Part shown: positions 44,360 to 53,330 of the stretch, piece after piece
Layout: each line of letters begins with the position of its first letter
How positions within the stretch are numbered: position 1 is the first letter of the stretch
Source of the DNA: Nakamurella sp. PAMC28650
Lineage (GTDB): Bacteria > Actinomycetota > Actinomycetes > Mycobacteriales > Nakamurellaceae
DNA length: 64,000 bases
Reading direction: 5' to 3'
NCBI RefSeq assembly: GCF_014303395.1
Contig: NZ_CP060298.1
Location: 5,041,001-5,105,000, forward strand
Made by a program: the position numbers and the translations under genes
The notes under the pieces: generated by a model
The model's database searches: none
Seen by the model: the letters and a program-made list of their open reading frames with translations, nothing else
What the model was told of the DNA's origin: nothing

Positions 44360-45713
44360 TGCTTTCCTCTCGTGTGCCTGAAATCTCGGGGCCGCCGCCG
44401 GCAGTGGACGCGGTCACCCCGCCCCGGTTCGTTCCGGGCGAGACAGGCTCGGTCGACTTCTGGTTCCTGCCGACGGGGACCGCACGGGCGCGTTCGACAC
44501 TGAATCCACCCGAGCTCGGCAGGAATGTCTTGATGGTCGCACGGATGAGCACGACCACCAACACCAGCCACGGCACCTGCATGGCCACGAGTTCGTGCAG
44601 CGGGACCACGTAGGTGGCCCTGGCCCGGTTCCACGGCAGACCTCCGCTCCACCGGTCGTAGACCATGAACAGGACGACGCCACCGGCCAGGTTGTAGGCG
44701 GCGCCCCAGCTCAGGCCGATCACGCAGCACGCGGCCACCGGCCACACCATGTACTGGGCGCCCCAGGTGGGAGCCAGGGCCAGGAACCCGATCAGCGACC
44801 ATCCCACCGCCACCACCACGACGTCCGGCCGGCGCCACACGGCGATCGCCGGGACGGCAGCGCAGATCACCACCACCAGGGCACGACCCCGGCCGGCGTA
44901 CGAGGCGACCCAGGACGGGTCGCCCAGCCAGTGACCGATCTGCTCGATCCCCCACGGCGAGTAGCCGACGCCGCGGTAGCCGATCACGTCCGCGAGCACC
45001 GCGTGGAACTGCAGCAGCAGGGCCGGCCCCCAGGTCACAGCGAACGCGAGGGCGAAACCCGCCGCCCATCGAAGGAATTCCCGACGGTCACGCCGCAGGA
45101 CGTAGATCGCCAACACGGGAATGACGACCATCGGCACGATCTTCACCCCGACGGCCAGCGCGATCGCCACTCCGCCGAGGCCGGGGCGCTGCAGATCGAC
45201 GAGCAGCAGCACGGCCAGGAACACCAGGAAGACGAAAATGGGGTCGGTATTGCCGTGGAAGCCGGACACCATGACCGAAATGGGACTGATGGCGACCAGA
45301 ATTCCCGCCGCTCCGGCCCGCGCTGGTGATATCCGGCGTCGCAACAACTCGAAGACGACCAACGCCGTACCGACGTCCGCCAGACTCGACAGGGCCCGGA
45401 GGGTGAACCGGTACGGCACCCCGGCGTCCTGCACCAGATTGATGAACGAGAGCAGATACCCGACCAGTGGGGGATGGTTGTAGAACGAATTGTTGGCGGG
45501 AAAAGTCAGCGCGTAGATGCCGACCGGGCCGGCCTGTTTCACCCCGAGCAGGAAGTCGCCCCAGTGGACGATGTCGTTGGTGCCGAAGGTGGTGGCCGCG
45601 AGGACCAGCTTGATCACCAGCACCGGGATCGCGACGACCAGGATGCCCCGGCGGGCACGGGCGACCGCACCGGGGTCCCGGCTGCGGACGGCCGACCGTC
45701 GGCGAGCGGCCAC
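44340..45713 (-). CDS. Polytopic GT87/GT-C-like glycosyltransferase
   Basis: About 457 residues from GTG 45713, eight bases after the upstream stop. Around ten membrane helices (GILVVAIPVLVIKLVLAATT, then GVAIALAVGVKIVPMVVIPV, LALAPTWGAQYMVWPVAACC and others). Extracellular loop NDIVHWGDFL after helix 1 and FPANNSFYNHPPLVGYLLS resemble GT-C mannosyltransferases that use polyprenyl-phosphate sugars. The GT2 domain of the next gene could supply that donor. The long open frame upstream of the start is antisense-like and rejected. The C-terminus is a polar Ser/Thr tail. Confidence 0.82.
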   Translation of the reverse strand: MAARRRSAVRSRDPGAVARARRGILVVAIPVLVIKLVLAATTFGTNDIVHWGDFLLGVKQAGPVGIYALTFPANNSFYNHPPLVGYLLSFINLVQDAGVPYRFTLRALSSLADVGTALVVFELLRRRISPARAGAAGILVAISPISVMVSGFHGNTDPIFVFLVFLAVLLLVDLQRPGLGGVAIALAVGVKIVPMVVIPVLAIYVLRRDRREFLRWAAGFALAFAVTWGPALLLQFHAVLADVIGYRGVGYSPWGIEQIGHWLGDPSWVASYAGRGRALVVVICAAVPAIAVWRRPDVVVVAVGWSLIGFLALAPTWGAQYMVWPVAACCVIGLSWGAAYNLAGGVVLFMVYDRWSGGLPWNRARATYVVPLHELVAMQVPWLVLVVVLIRATIKTFLPSSGGFSVERARAVPVGRNQKSTEPVSPGTNRGGVTASTAGGGPEISGTREESNDSEEQ

Positions 45714-45721
45714 CGGGGTCG

Positions 45722-47608
45722 CTAACCGATCCGGCGGGCCAGCGCGACGATTCCGTTGCCCTTGCCGGGTACCAGGCGCTGGAGAACCTGGAACGGGAAG
45801 ATGCCGACCGTGATCACCAGGGCGGACAGCCGCTTGGTCGGCTGCATCCACCGACCGGACTGTGCGGTCTGGTCGGCCGCCGAATCCTCCATCTGCGTGG
45901 AACCGTCGGCCACCCGATTGCGGATGGCCTCCAGCACGAAGGCCAGTGGCCAACCGTAGAGACCGACGCTGACGGGTTCGAAGCCGGACGCCCGCAGCTT
46001 GTCGGAGAGTTCGTCCGGTGAGTAGCGGCGGTAGTGGCCGACGGCCTTGTCCCAGGTCCCGAACATGTGCTGCCACGCCGGCACCGACAGGACCAGATGG
46101 CCACCGGGGCGGACCTTCCTGGCCCAGTCGGCCAGGGCCCCTTCGTCATCCTTGAGATGCTCGAGAACCTCGAAAGCGCAGACCATGTCGAAGGTCTCGT
46201 CAGCCGGTAGGTCGTCGGACGTGCAGTTCAGCACGGTGCCGCCCCTGGCCTGGATCCGGTCCCTGGCGATGTGGAAGGAGTCCTCGTCCGGCTCCACTGC
46301 GGTGAAGGAGGGCGTCAGAGCGACCAACCGGGCACCCATGGCACCCTGCCCGCACCCGATCTCCAGGGTGGTGCGGGGCCTGGTCTGCCGCATGGCCCGC
46401 TTGATCAGCGGCCAGCGCAGCGCTCCTCTGGGGGTCAGCGGGGCGACGGGAGCTGAGGTGGTGGTGGGCACGACGGGCAGCCTATCCATCAAAGGTGCGA
46501 TCACCGAAGCGCCACCGAAGGATCGCAGGGCCAGTGCACGGGCCTCCCGGCGGCGCAGCGCGAGCAGTTCACGGTCGGTGGAGAGTCTGGTCAGCACCGC
46601 CGCCAGCCGCGCCGCGTCACCGGCCGGCACGAAGTCCGCGTGTTCACCGAGCATCCGGCGCTGCGGCCCGGTGTCCGAGGTGACGACGGCGCAGCCCGCC
46701 GCCGCCGACTGGTACACCTTGTTCGGCACCACCTGGGCGCCCTTGACGGTGGTGCCGAAGATACCCAGTGCCACGTGGTGCGAGGCGACCACCGAAGGGA
46801 GGTCGGCGGGGTCGACCCAATCGATCCAGCGCACGGCAGCCGAGGCGCCGGCCGCCGCCCTGGCCGCCGCGAGGTCCTGGCCGGTGCCGATCATCGTCAC
46901 CGACAGGCGGGAGGCGTCGACACCCGTCGACCTCAGGATGGCCAGCGCCCCGCCGATGACGACGGCGCCCTGCAACGGCGTGAAGAGGCCGAAGAAGACC
47001 ACCTTGACCGGCTCGTCCTCGCCAGGGTCCGCGACCGCGCCGCGGCCGGCGTCGAACCAGGCCGAGTCGGCCCCGACGTTGGCCACGACCGTACGTGCCG
47101 CCCACCTGGACGGCACCTGGTCCCGGTGCTCCTCGGTGTCGAGGACGATGACGTCGGCCGCCGCCAGCGCCCATCGGTCGACCAGATCCAGCGCGCGGAC
47201 CACGACGCCGGTGCGGCGGCCACGGTCGATGGCGGTGCCGGCCGCGAAGATCAGGTGGTCCAGGACGATCGGCGTCCTGCGGAACAGCAGCCTGGCCAGA
47301 TGCACGTCGAAATGGCCCAGATACCCGACCAGCACGGCATCGGGACGACCGCGACGCAACTCGGCCCGGCTTCGGATGATCAACCGTCCCCACCTGGCCA
47401 CCAGCTTCACGGCGAGTACCGGCACGGTCCACGGCTTCAGGAGCATGGAGACACGCGCGGCGGTGGTCAGCCCGAGGGGCTCGTTGATCTCGACGACCTC
47501 GTGGCCGCGGGTCCGCAGACCCTCGATCAGCACCTGGATCCGGGGGTGCGAGTCGGCCTGGTAGGTGCCGAACGCAACGACTCGCACTATCTTCCTGCCT
47601 ACGCGCAC
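45722..47608 (-). CDS. GT4 glycosyltransferase-methyltransferase fusion
   Basis: 628 residues. The N-terminal ~390 are a GT-B fold glycosyltransferase: FGTYQADSHPRIQVLIEGLR, VVFFGLFTPLQGAVVIGGAL, and the C-terminal donor site VPNKVYQSAAAGCAVVTSDT. After a Ser/Pro linker, residues ~405-590 are a methyltransferase: TLEIGCGQGAMGARL, VEPDEDSFHIARDR, VCAFEVLEHLKDDEG and VRPGGHLVLSVPAWQHMFG. Second GT-methyltransferase fusion in the same cluster, with a different GT fold. Eight bases separate it from the GT87-like gene. Confidence 0.87.
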   Translation of the reverse strand: MRVGRKIVRVVAFGTYQADSHPRIQVLIEGLRTRGHEVVEINEPLGLTTAARVSMLLKPWTVPVLAVKLVARWGRLIIRSRAELRRGRPDAVLVGYLGHFDVHLARLLFRRTPIVLDHLIFAAGTAIDRGRRTGVVVRALDLVDRWALAAADVIVLDTEEHRDQVPSRWAARTVVANVGADSAWFDAGRGAVADPGEDEPVKVVFFGLFTPLQGAVVIGGALAILRSTGVDASRLSVTMIGTGQDLAAARAAAGASAAVRWIDWVDPADLPSVVASHHVALGIFGTTVKGAQVVPNKVYQSAAAGCAVVTSDTGPQRRMLGEHADFVPAGDAARLAAVLTRLSTDRELLALRRREARALALRSFGGASVIAPLMDRLPVVPTTTSAPVAPLTPRGALRWPLIKRAMRQTRPRTTLEIGCGQGAMGARLVALTPSFTAVEPDEDSFHIARDRIQARGGTVLNCTSDDLPADETFDMVCAFEVLEHLKDDEGALADWARKVRPGGHLVLSVPAWQHMFGTWDKAVGHYRRYSPDELSDKLRASGFEPVSVGLYGWPLAFVLEAIRNRVADGSTQMEDSAADQTAQSGRWMQPTKRLSALVITVGIFPFQVLQRLVPGKGNGIVALARRIG

Positions 47609-47749
47609 TTCATGATCGGGCTGATGTCGACGTCGCCCGGCAGCGCGGACCGATCGATCGGTCTGCCGCTCCGACGAGCAGCGGGCCGACAGGGCACGGC
47701 GCGCTCGACGGCATCCAGTCTATGGGGGTGCAGAGCGTTCGGTGTGAAG

Positions 47750-48580
47750 TCACCGCGGCATCAGTTTGGTCGTCACCGGGGCCGGCTGGACGACGAGCGA
47801 GGGCCCGGCCGGACGCTGCGGCGACTTGCTCGCCACCCAGATCACTGTCGGGATGATCGTGCCGGCGAGTCGACGAACCGACGCCGGGGCCTTGCGCACC
47901 GCGGTCGCCCCCCAGCTGCCGACCATGTCGGAGGAGGAGAACACCTCCGGATGGGCCAGGATGCTGTAGGAGTAGTCGTGCACGTAGAGGCCGCCGACCA
48001 TGCGCTGGAGCCCGGGGACCGTGCGGAACCTCTCGTGGTAGCGGTCCGCCTTGTGGAAGGCGCGCACGTAGCTGTCGGCCAGCCCTTCGGGCAGCCAGGA
48101 CAGGAACGGCAACCGGTGGTGCGGCTCCATCACGCCGAGCCGGTTGCCAAGGCCGAGGTAGGCCACCCCGGTCGGCTTGAGGACCCGGCGGATCTCCGAC
48201 ATCACGGCGTCGGGGTTCACCACGTGCTCGTAGATGTGGTTGAACACGGCCACGTCGATGGACTCGTCGGCGAAAGGCAGCTGCTCGCCGTCGGCGCAGG
48301 CGAAGAAACATCGCGGGTCACGATCGGCCTTGGCCCGCACGAGACCCGGGACGTCGATGTCGATACCCATTGCGAGGCAACCACTCTCGGCCGCCGCCTG
48401 GACGGTCCAGCCCAACGAGGAGCCGATGTCGAGGTAGGTCGCGCCCGGAGCCCAACCCTGGCCGAGGAAGTGGGTGATGACGGCGTGGATCTTCCGGGCC
48501 TTGAGGACCCGAGACTCCTCGCGGGACATCTTCTCCTGGATCTCGCTGTAGGCCAGTTGACGGCTGCGTTCCTGTGCCAT
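47750..48580 (-). CDS. Class I SAM-dependent methyltransferase of the glycan cluster
   Basis: 276 residues. Motif I TYLDIGSSLGWTVQAAAE, MGIDIDVPGLVRA, CADGEQLPFADESIDVAVFN and IRRVLKPTGVAYLGLGNRLG fit Methyltransf_11. The C-terminal ~100 residues contain HHRLPFLSWLPEGLADSYVR and a region before TIIPTVIWVASKSP that may lie on the membrane. Third methyltransferase activity in the cluster, but not fused. Preceded by a 30-bp tandem array. Confidence 0.87.
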   Translation of the reverse strand: MAQERSRQLAYSEIQEKMSREESRVLKARKIHAVITHFLGQGWAPGATYLDIGSSLGWTVQAAAESGCLAMGIDIDVPGLVRAKADRDPRCFFACADGEQLPFADESIDVAVFNHIYEHVVNPDAVMSEIRRVLKPTGVAYLGLGNRLGVMEPHHRLPFLSWLPEGLADSYVRAFHKADRYHERFRTVPGLQRMVGGLYVHDYSYSILAHPEVFSSSDMVGSWGATAVRKAPASVRRLAGTIIPTVIWVASKSPQRPAGPSLVVQPAPVTTKLMPR

Positions 48581-48590
48581 GTCAGATCCC

Positions 48591-48680
48591 TTTCACCGAG
48601 TGGCCGCGTTGGCCGCTCCATTTCACCGGGTGGCCGAAGTGGCCGCTCCCTCTCACCGGGCGACCGCAGTGGCCGCGCCA
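48591..48680. repeat. 30-bp tandem repeat, three copies
   Basis: Three 30-bp units beginning TTTCACCGAGTGGCCGC, TTTCACCGGGTGGCCGA and TCTCACCGGGCGACCGC. The array fills most of the 131-bp gap between the GT4 gene and the methyltransferase in the same operon. Confidence 0.85.
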
Positions 48681-48711
48681 CCATTGACGGAGGCAGCCGG
48701 GCGAACCGGGA

Positions 48712-49812
48712 TCACCGGTGATCCGCCTTCGTGGCCGCGGTGCGGAACATCTCGGCCAGCCGTCGCCCCATCTGCTCCTGACCATAGAGCTCCCTGGCCG
48801 CAGAGCTGAAACCGGCGCCGAGCGCGCGCCGTTCCTCGATCCCGCCGAGGCCGGCGATCCGTTCGGCCCATGCGCCCGGTGCTGCGGAGGGCAGCAGCAC
48901 ACCGGTCCGGCCGTCCTCGACGGCGTCGCGCAGACCCTCGAGTTCGGCCGCCAGCACCACGGCCCCGCGGAGTGCGGCCTCGACCACCACCAGACCGAAC
49001 CCCTCCATGTCGCCCGGCACGGAGATGTTCGGCTGGACGAAGACGTCGCACCCGGCCATCAGGTCCTCGCGCTCGGCCTCGGTCACCGCGCCGGTCAGCA
49101 CCAGGCGATCGGACACGCCCGCGGCGGCGGCCGCCGCGGACACCGCCTCGACGTCCGGTCCGACACCGGCCACCACGTAACGGGCGTCGGGCAGCAACGG
49201 GAGAACCTGCCCGGCGAACCAGGCCGCGCCCTTGCGCTTCACCACCCGACCCAACGTCACGAGGATCAGGTCGGACTCCGCCAGGCCCCAGCGCCGCACG
49301 AGTGCCGTCCGGGCGGTCGCGGCATCCGGAACCGTCGACGGGAGTGCGACCCCCAGCCTGATCACCTCGACCTTGGCCGGATCGGAGGTCAGCTCGGCGG
49401 CCACCGCGCCGGTGGCGGTGCTGATGGCGGCGATCAGATCCCACCGCTTGAGACCCCACCGCACCAACGCGCGGTAACCGGGCTTGTCCCAGGTCAGGTC
49501 GCGGCCCATGACGAAGGCGATGGTCGGCACCCGCCGCACCCACAGCACGGCTCGCAAGGCACTGGCCATCACGGCGTCGCCGGCGACGATCGCGTCGACC
49601 GTGCCCGCGCGCAGCTGACGGGCCGTGCTGAACAGTGCGGCCGGACCCCAGAAGGCGGACCGCCAGATCGGGCCGCCGTGGGCGAGCAGCCGCGAACCGG
49701 GCCAACGCTGCTCGACCACCTGCCAGACGTCGGAGGCCAGCGTCTCCATCCCGCCGACGGAGGGCGGGAACTTCCGCGTCACGAACAACACCCGGGAGAT
49801 CGGCCGCGTCAT
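48712..49812 (-). CDS. GT4-family glycosyltransferase
   Basis: 366 residues, PimB/PimC-like GT-B fold: VLFVTRKFPPSVGGMETLA at the N-terminus, VTLGRVVKRKGAAWFAG and FVQPNISVPGDMEGFGLVVV (EGFGL donor motif with catalytic-type Glu pair) in the C-terminal lobe. ATG overlaps the stop of the flippase-like gene (ATGA). It probably adds a hexose from a nucleotide-sugar donor on the cytoplasmic face. Confidence 0.9.
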   Translation of the reverse strand: MTRPISRVLFVTRKFPPSVGGMETLASDVWQVVEQRWPGSRLLAHGGPIWRSAFWGPAALFSTARQLRAGTVDAIVAGDAVMASALRAVLWVRRVPTIAFVMGRDLTWDKPGYRALVRWGLKRWDLIAAISTATGAVAAELTSDPAKVEVIRLGVALPSTVPDAATARTALVRRWGLAESDLILVTLGRVVKRKGAAWFAGQVLPLLPDARYVVAGVGPDVEAVSAAAAAAGVSDRLVLTGAVTEAEREDLMAGCDVFVQPNISVPGDMEGFGLVVVEAALRGAVVLAAELEGLRDAVEDGRTGVLLPSAAPGAWAERIAGLGGIEERRALGAGFSSAARELYGQEQMGRRLAEMFRTAATKADHR

Positions 49813-50843
49813 CCGCGCTCGCCTGCACTCGCCGCGCCGACTCCCCCGGGGGCGCTCGGGGCGCGTTGCCCCACCAGCGCGGCGGCCCCGGCCAGGGTGG
49901 CGTCTGCGCCGATCGTCAGGACGCGGGCCAGCAACGCGACCAGCAGGGCCGCCCCGTGTTCCATGTAGGGCGAGAGGCCCAGCGCGATGACGGCTTCCCG
50001 TGCACCGGCACCGGCCGGTGCGAGCACCACCAGCATGCCTGCCAGCAATCCGAGGCTGTAGATCCCGATGCAGAGCAACGGGGAGGGGTAGCTGCCGGTG
50101 AACATGGCGACGAGGAACATCAGGGACAGCCCCGAGATGATCTGGCCGAACGCGGTCCAGGCGGTCGCCTCGGCGATGTTGCGGCCCGGGACCCGCTCCA
50201 GCGGGATGCTGCGACGGGTGATCCTCGCGGCGAATGCGGCCAGCCGGACCAGCACGTCGGGCTGCAGGAAGGCGAGCAGCGGCACCACCAGCAGCAGGGT
50301 CCACCAGTAGGCGCCGAGCACCTCTCGTCCGGAGATGGCCAGGGTCACCGCCGCCATCGCGCCCACCACCGGGAGTGCGACGACGATGGCCAGCAGGCCG
50401 GCGGCGCCGGTGCGGGCCCGCGGAACCTTGAGCTCCCTGGCCATCGTGGCCTGCGCGACGATGTTCCAGACGCCGCCCGGGATGTACTTGCCGAGCTGCC
50501 CGATGAAGAAGATCTTGGACGCCGGGCGCATCCGGATGTCGGAGCCGAGACCGGCCAGCAACACCCGCCACTGGGGGAACCCGGAGAACGCACCGACGAT
50601 GCTGAGCAGCAGGGCCACCAGCACCGGCAGCAGTTCGACCTTGTCCCAGGCCTGCGCGAGCGAGTGCCGTTCCTTGACGATCGCCCAGGCCGCGAACGCA
50701 ACGACGGCCAGCAGGAAGACCACCCGGATCACCGTGGACCTCGATCTACCCGACGACCCGGCCATCGGCGCCCCGGTCCCTGACGACCCGTCCCCTGAGC
50801 GGGCAGCGCTGGGATCCTCGTCGTCCCGGACGGGCATCGTCAC
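49809..50843 (-). CDS. Flippase-like UPF0104/LPG-synthase transmembrane family protein
   Basis: 344 residues with about eight membrane helices (VIRVVFLLAVVAFAAWAIV, LLPVLVALLLSIVGAFSGF, and so on), the conserved WRVLLAGLG and LGKYIPGGVWNIV of the AglD/MprF-transmembrane (UPF0104) family, and LAPAGAGAREAVIALGL near the C-terminus. Proteins of this family accompany glycosyltransferases and lipid carriers. First gene of the glycan cluster. Several in-frame starts near 50843 are possible. Confidence 0.85.
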   Translation of the reverse strand: MTMPVRDDEDPSAARSGDGSSGTGAPMAGSSGRSRSTVIRVVFLLAVVAFAAWAIVKERHSLAQAWDKVELLPVLVALLLSIVGAFSGFPQWRVLLAGLGSDIRMRPASKIFFIGQLGKYIPGGVWNIVAQATMARELKVPRARTGAAGLLAIVVALPVVGAMAAVTLAISGREVLGAYWWTLLLVVPLLAFLQPDVLVRLAAFAARITRRSIPLERVPGRNIAEATAWTAFGQIISGLSLMFLVAMFTGSYPSPLLCIGIYSLGLLAGMLVVLAPAGAGAREAVIALGLSPYMEHGAALLVALLARVLTIGADATLAGAAALVGQRAPSAPGGVGAASAGERG

Positions 50844-50957
50844 GCGATCTCGCGATCAGGTCTGCCGGCGAAGTGGTCACGACTGGCCATCGAGGGTTCG
50901 AGCTCCTTGTCCTGGGGACCCTGCCGGCATGGTGGCCCGCTCGGTACGGGGCCGAGT

Positions 50958-52238
50958 TTAACCGCCGGGTGCCGATCCGTCGTCCAACGCGTCGCGCGCA
51001 CCGGGTCGGTTCTCGGCGTTCAGGCCGGCGTGCATCTCGGCCTGGACGGCCGCCGGCGTGAGCGGTTCGTCCAGCAGTCGACGGAACCTGTCCAGTGCCG
51101 ATTGCGTGTCGGGCCTGGCCTCCAGCCACGGCCGCAGCAGCCGCTCCCCCTCCACGTAGGTCGACGTGTAGGCACGCCACAGCGGGTCGGACAGGAAGCG
51201 CAACGTCTGCCGTGCTCGCCGCTCGTCGGCCAGCATCCAGGTCTGCAGGTAGGTGGCGACCTCGTCGGCGTCCGCACCGCGGTCGTGCAGCATGATGGCA
51301 GCGTTCTGGCGCACCGTGTTCAACGGGCGGGACGCCACCTCGAGGGCTTCGGCGAGCTCCGGTTCGATCTGGGGGCCGATCCCGTCGAGTACCTGCCGGG
51401 CCCACGATGCCCAACCGGGCCCGATGACGGCCGACAGCGCGAGATCACCGAGACCCTCGGCCATCAGACACTGCGGGGTGTTGACCAGGAAGATCGTCTG
51501 CTCGACCTGCCCACCCTCCCGGACCAGCAGTTTCTCCTTCCGGCAGTGCTCGGTGTGGTGACCTGGGTAGCACTCGTGGGCCACCAGCACCGGGAACTGG
51601 CTCATCCGGTGCCCGACATCGGCGTTGACCGCCACGCGCGAGGAGTAGGCCCCTAGGTAGTAGTTGAAGCCGCTCCACGCCACGTCACGTTCGATCGCGA
51701 ACTCGATGGTCTCCGCCTCCGGTAGTCCGGTCGGGCCGACCACTAGCTCCCGCAGCGCGGCCGCGACGGCCCGCACCGCGGGCTCCACCAGCTCCGGCGG
51801 ACACAGCTCGCGCTCGCGGACGACGGCCAGTCGTTCGGCGAGTGTCCCGTTCGCCGGCACCCCCGCCCCGTCCAGCAACCCGGCGATCTCGGCATGCGCC
51901 TGTCGGTAGACGTCGGTGTCGACCTCGGCGATCTCGACCTGGAAGTAGGAGTGCACCTCCTCGATGATGGACATCGGCTCGCCCGCCAGCCGCCGTCCGG
52001 CGACGGCCAGGGCGTCCAGGTGCGCGGTGATGAAATCCATCCGGGCCGGCGTCAGGTCGGCGTCGGCCACCTGCTGCGACAGGGTCGCCGCGTGGCGCGA
52101 CAACTGCGCCGGATCGGGTGCCGGCTCGTCGGCGACCTGCTCCCTGAGTGCCGGATCCCCGATGTAGGCGTCGACGAATCCGTCGACGACGCGATCGAAT
52201 CGCAGGCCCAGCTTGAGGTATTCGGTGACGACGTCCAT
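50958..52238 (-). CDS. DUF885 family putative metallopeptidase
   Basis: 426 residues. DUF885 pattern with VAHECYPGHHTEH, an HExxxGHH-type zinc motif (residues ~245-257), and YYLGAYSSRVAVNAD before it; C-terminal WMLADERRARQTLRFL. Probably a cytosolic carboxypeptidase-like enzyme; no signal peptide. GGAG seven bases before ATG. Substrate unknown. Confidence 0.85.
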   Translation of the reverse strand: MDVVTEYLKLGLRFDRVVDGFVDAYIGDPALREQVADEPAPDPAQLSRHAATLSQQVADADLTPARMDFITAHLDALAVAGRRLAGEPMSIIEEVHSYFQVEIAEVDTDVYRQAHAEIAGLLDGAGVPANGTLAERLAVVRERELCPPELVEPAVRAVAAALRELVVGPTGLPEAETIEFAIERDVAWSGFNYYLGAYSSRVAVNADVGHRMSQFPVLVAHECYPGHHTEHCRKEKLLVREGGQVEQTIFLVNTPQCLMAEGLGDLALSAVIGPGWASWARQVLDGIGPQIEPELAEALEVASRPLNTVRQNAAIMLHDRGADADEVATYLQTWMLADERRARQTLRFLSDPLWRAYTSTYVEGERLLRPWLEARPDTQSALDRFRRLLDEPLTPAAVQAEMHAGLNAENRPGARDALDDGSAPGG

Positions 52239-52331
52239 CTCGATCTCCGTTTCTGCTCGTCGGTGACCATTCCACCGGCGGTCCGCTCACCGAGCCGGGG
52301 CCACTCGCCCTGACTGCCGCTCCGACCACTC

Positions 52332-52445
52332 GAACCGGCGGGTCCACTCGCCGAACCGGCGGGTCCACTCGCCGAACCGGCTGGTCCACTCGCCGAACCG
52401 GCTGGTCCACTCGCCGAACCGGCTGGTCTACTCGCCGAACCGGCG
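52332..52445. repeat. 21-bp tandem repeat spanning the uppS 3' end
   Basis: Five units of the type GAACCGGCGGGTCCACTCGCC plus a partial sixth. Read on the minus strand each unit encodes WTSRFGE or WTRRFGE in the uppS frame. In the unit next to uppS the Trp codon TGG is TAG and serves as the uppS stop. Confidence 0.85.
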
Positions 52446-53195
52446 GTGCCGGGCGGCGTAGTCGCGCAAGGCGCGCAGGAAGTCGACCCGGCGGAAGTCG
52501 GGCCAGTCGGCCTCGTAGAACCAGTATTCGGAGTGGGCGCTCTGCCACAGCAGGAACCCGGACAGACGTTGCTCACCGGACGTGCGGATCACCAGATCCG
52601 GGTCGGGCTGACCGGAGGTGTAGAGATGGTCGCTGATCGCGTCGACGTCCAGCCTGGCGATCACCTCGCTGACCGACAGCCCGGCGTCGGCACCGGTCTG
52701 CAGCAGCGACTTCACCGCATCTGCGATCTCCTGTCGGCCGCCGTACCCGACGGCGATGTTGACCTCGACCCCGGTGCGGTCGGCGGTGCGCATCTCGGCG
52801 GCGGTGAGCCGTGTGACCATCCACTGCGGCAACACTTCCATCGCTCCGACGATGCGCAGTTTCCACGGCTGGTCCGGCGCGGCCAGATCGTCGACGACCT
52901 CGGTGATGATGCTCAGCAGCGGCTGGAGCTCCTCGTCCGCGCGGCGCAGGTTGTCGGTGGACAACAGCCAGAGGGTGACCATGCCGATCCCGCTGGTCTG
53001 ACACCATTCGAGCAGGTTCGAGATGTGCGCAGCACCCGCGCGATGACCGTCGTTCGGGTTGGCCATCCCCTCCTTGCGGGCCCACCGCCGGTTCCCGTCG
53101 ATGATCACGCCGACGTGGTGCGGGATCGTGGCGCCCGTCAGGTTGTGGATCAGCCTTCGCTCGTAGACCTGGTAGAGCAGCGACGGAAGCCTCAC
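52428..53195 (-). CDS. uppS: cis-prenyltransferase (isoprenyl diphosphate synthase, UppS family)
   Basis: 255 residues; condenses IPP units into cis-polyprenyl diphosphates, precursors of the lipid carrier for cell-wall and glycolipid assembly. VGVIIDGNRRWA (catalytic Asp33), LWLLSTDNLRR, AVGYGGRQEI and DLVIRTSGEQRLSGFLLWQ are all intact. Next to the hemolysin III gene like Rv1086, a short-chain Z-FPP synthase (recalled), so the product may be short. GTG start with TAAGGT (53204-53209) eight bases upstream: leaderless. Its stop lies in a tandem repeat. Confidence 0.94.
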   Translation of the reverse strand: MRLPSLLYQVYERRLIHNLTGATIPHHVGVIIDGNRRWARKEGMANPNDGHRAGAAHISNLLEWCQTSGIGMVTLWLLSTDNLRRADEELQPLLSIITEVVDDLAAPDQPWKLRIVGAMEVLPQWMVTRLTAAEMRTADRTGVEVNIAVGYGGRQEIADAVKSLLQTGADAGLSVSEVIARLDVDAISDHLYTSGQPDPDLVIRTSGEQRLSGFLLWQSAHSEYWFYEADWPDFRRVDFLRALRDYAARHRRFGE

Positions 53196-53203
53196 GTGTG
53201 CCG

Positions 53204-53209
53204 ACCTTA
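53204..53209 (-). promoter_or_regulatory. Probable -10 box of leaderless uppS promoter
   Basis: TAAGGT on the minus strand, eight bases before the uppS GTG. Confidence 0.45.
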
Positions 53210-53330
53210 CTGTGCCGTCCCGGCGGGATCGTGCGCTGCACCGGCGGCACTGCGTCCCCGAGGGGCGGGCGTCGTGGGGATCACCTGTGTCGGCTTTCCA
53301 AAACCCGTCCCCTTGGCGGAAAATGGGGGC

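Noticed and set aside
46640-48721. 693-codon plus-strand open frame across the glycan cluster
   Set aside because: Antisense to the GT4-methyltransferase fusion and methyltransferase genes, with no recognisable domain.
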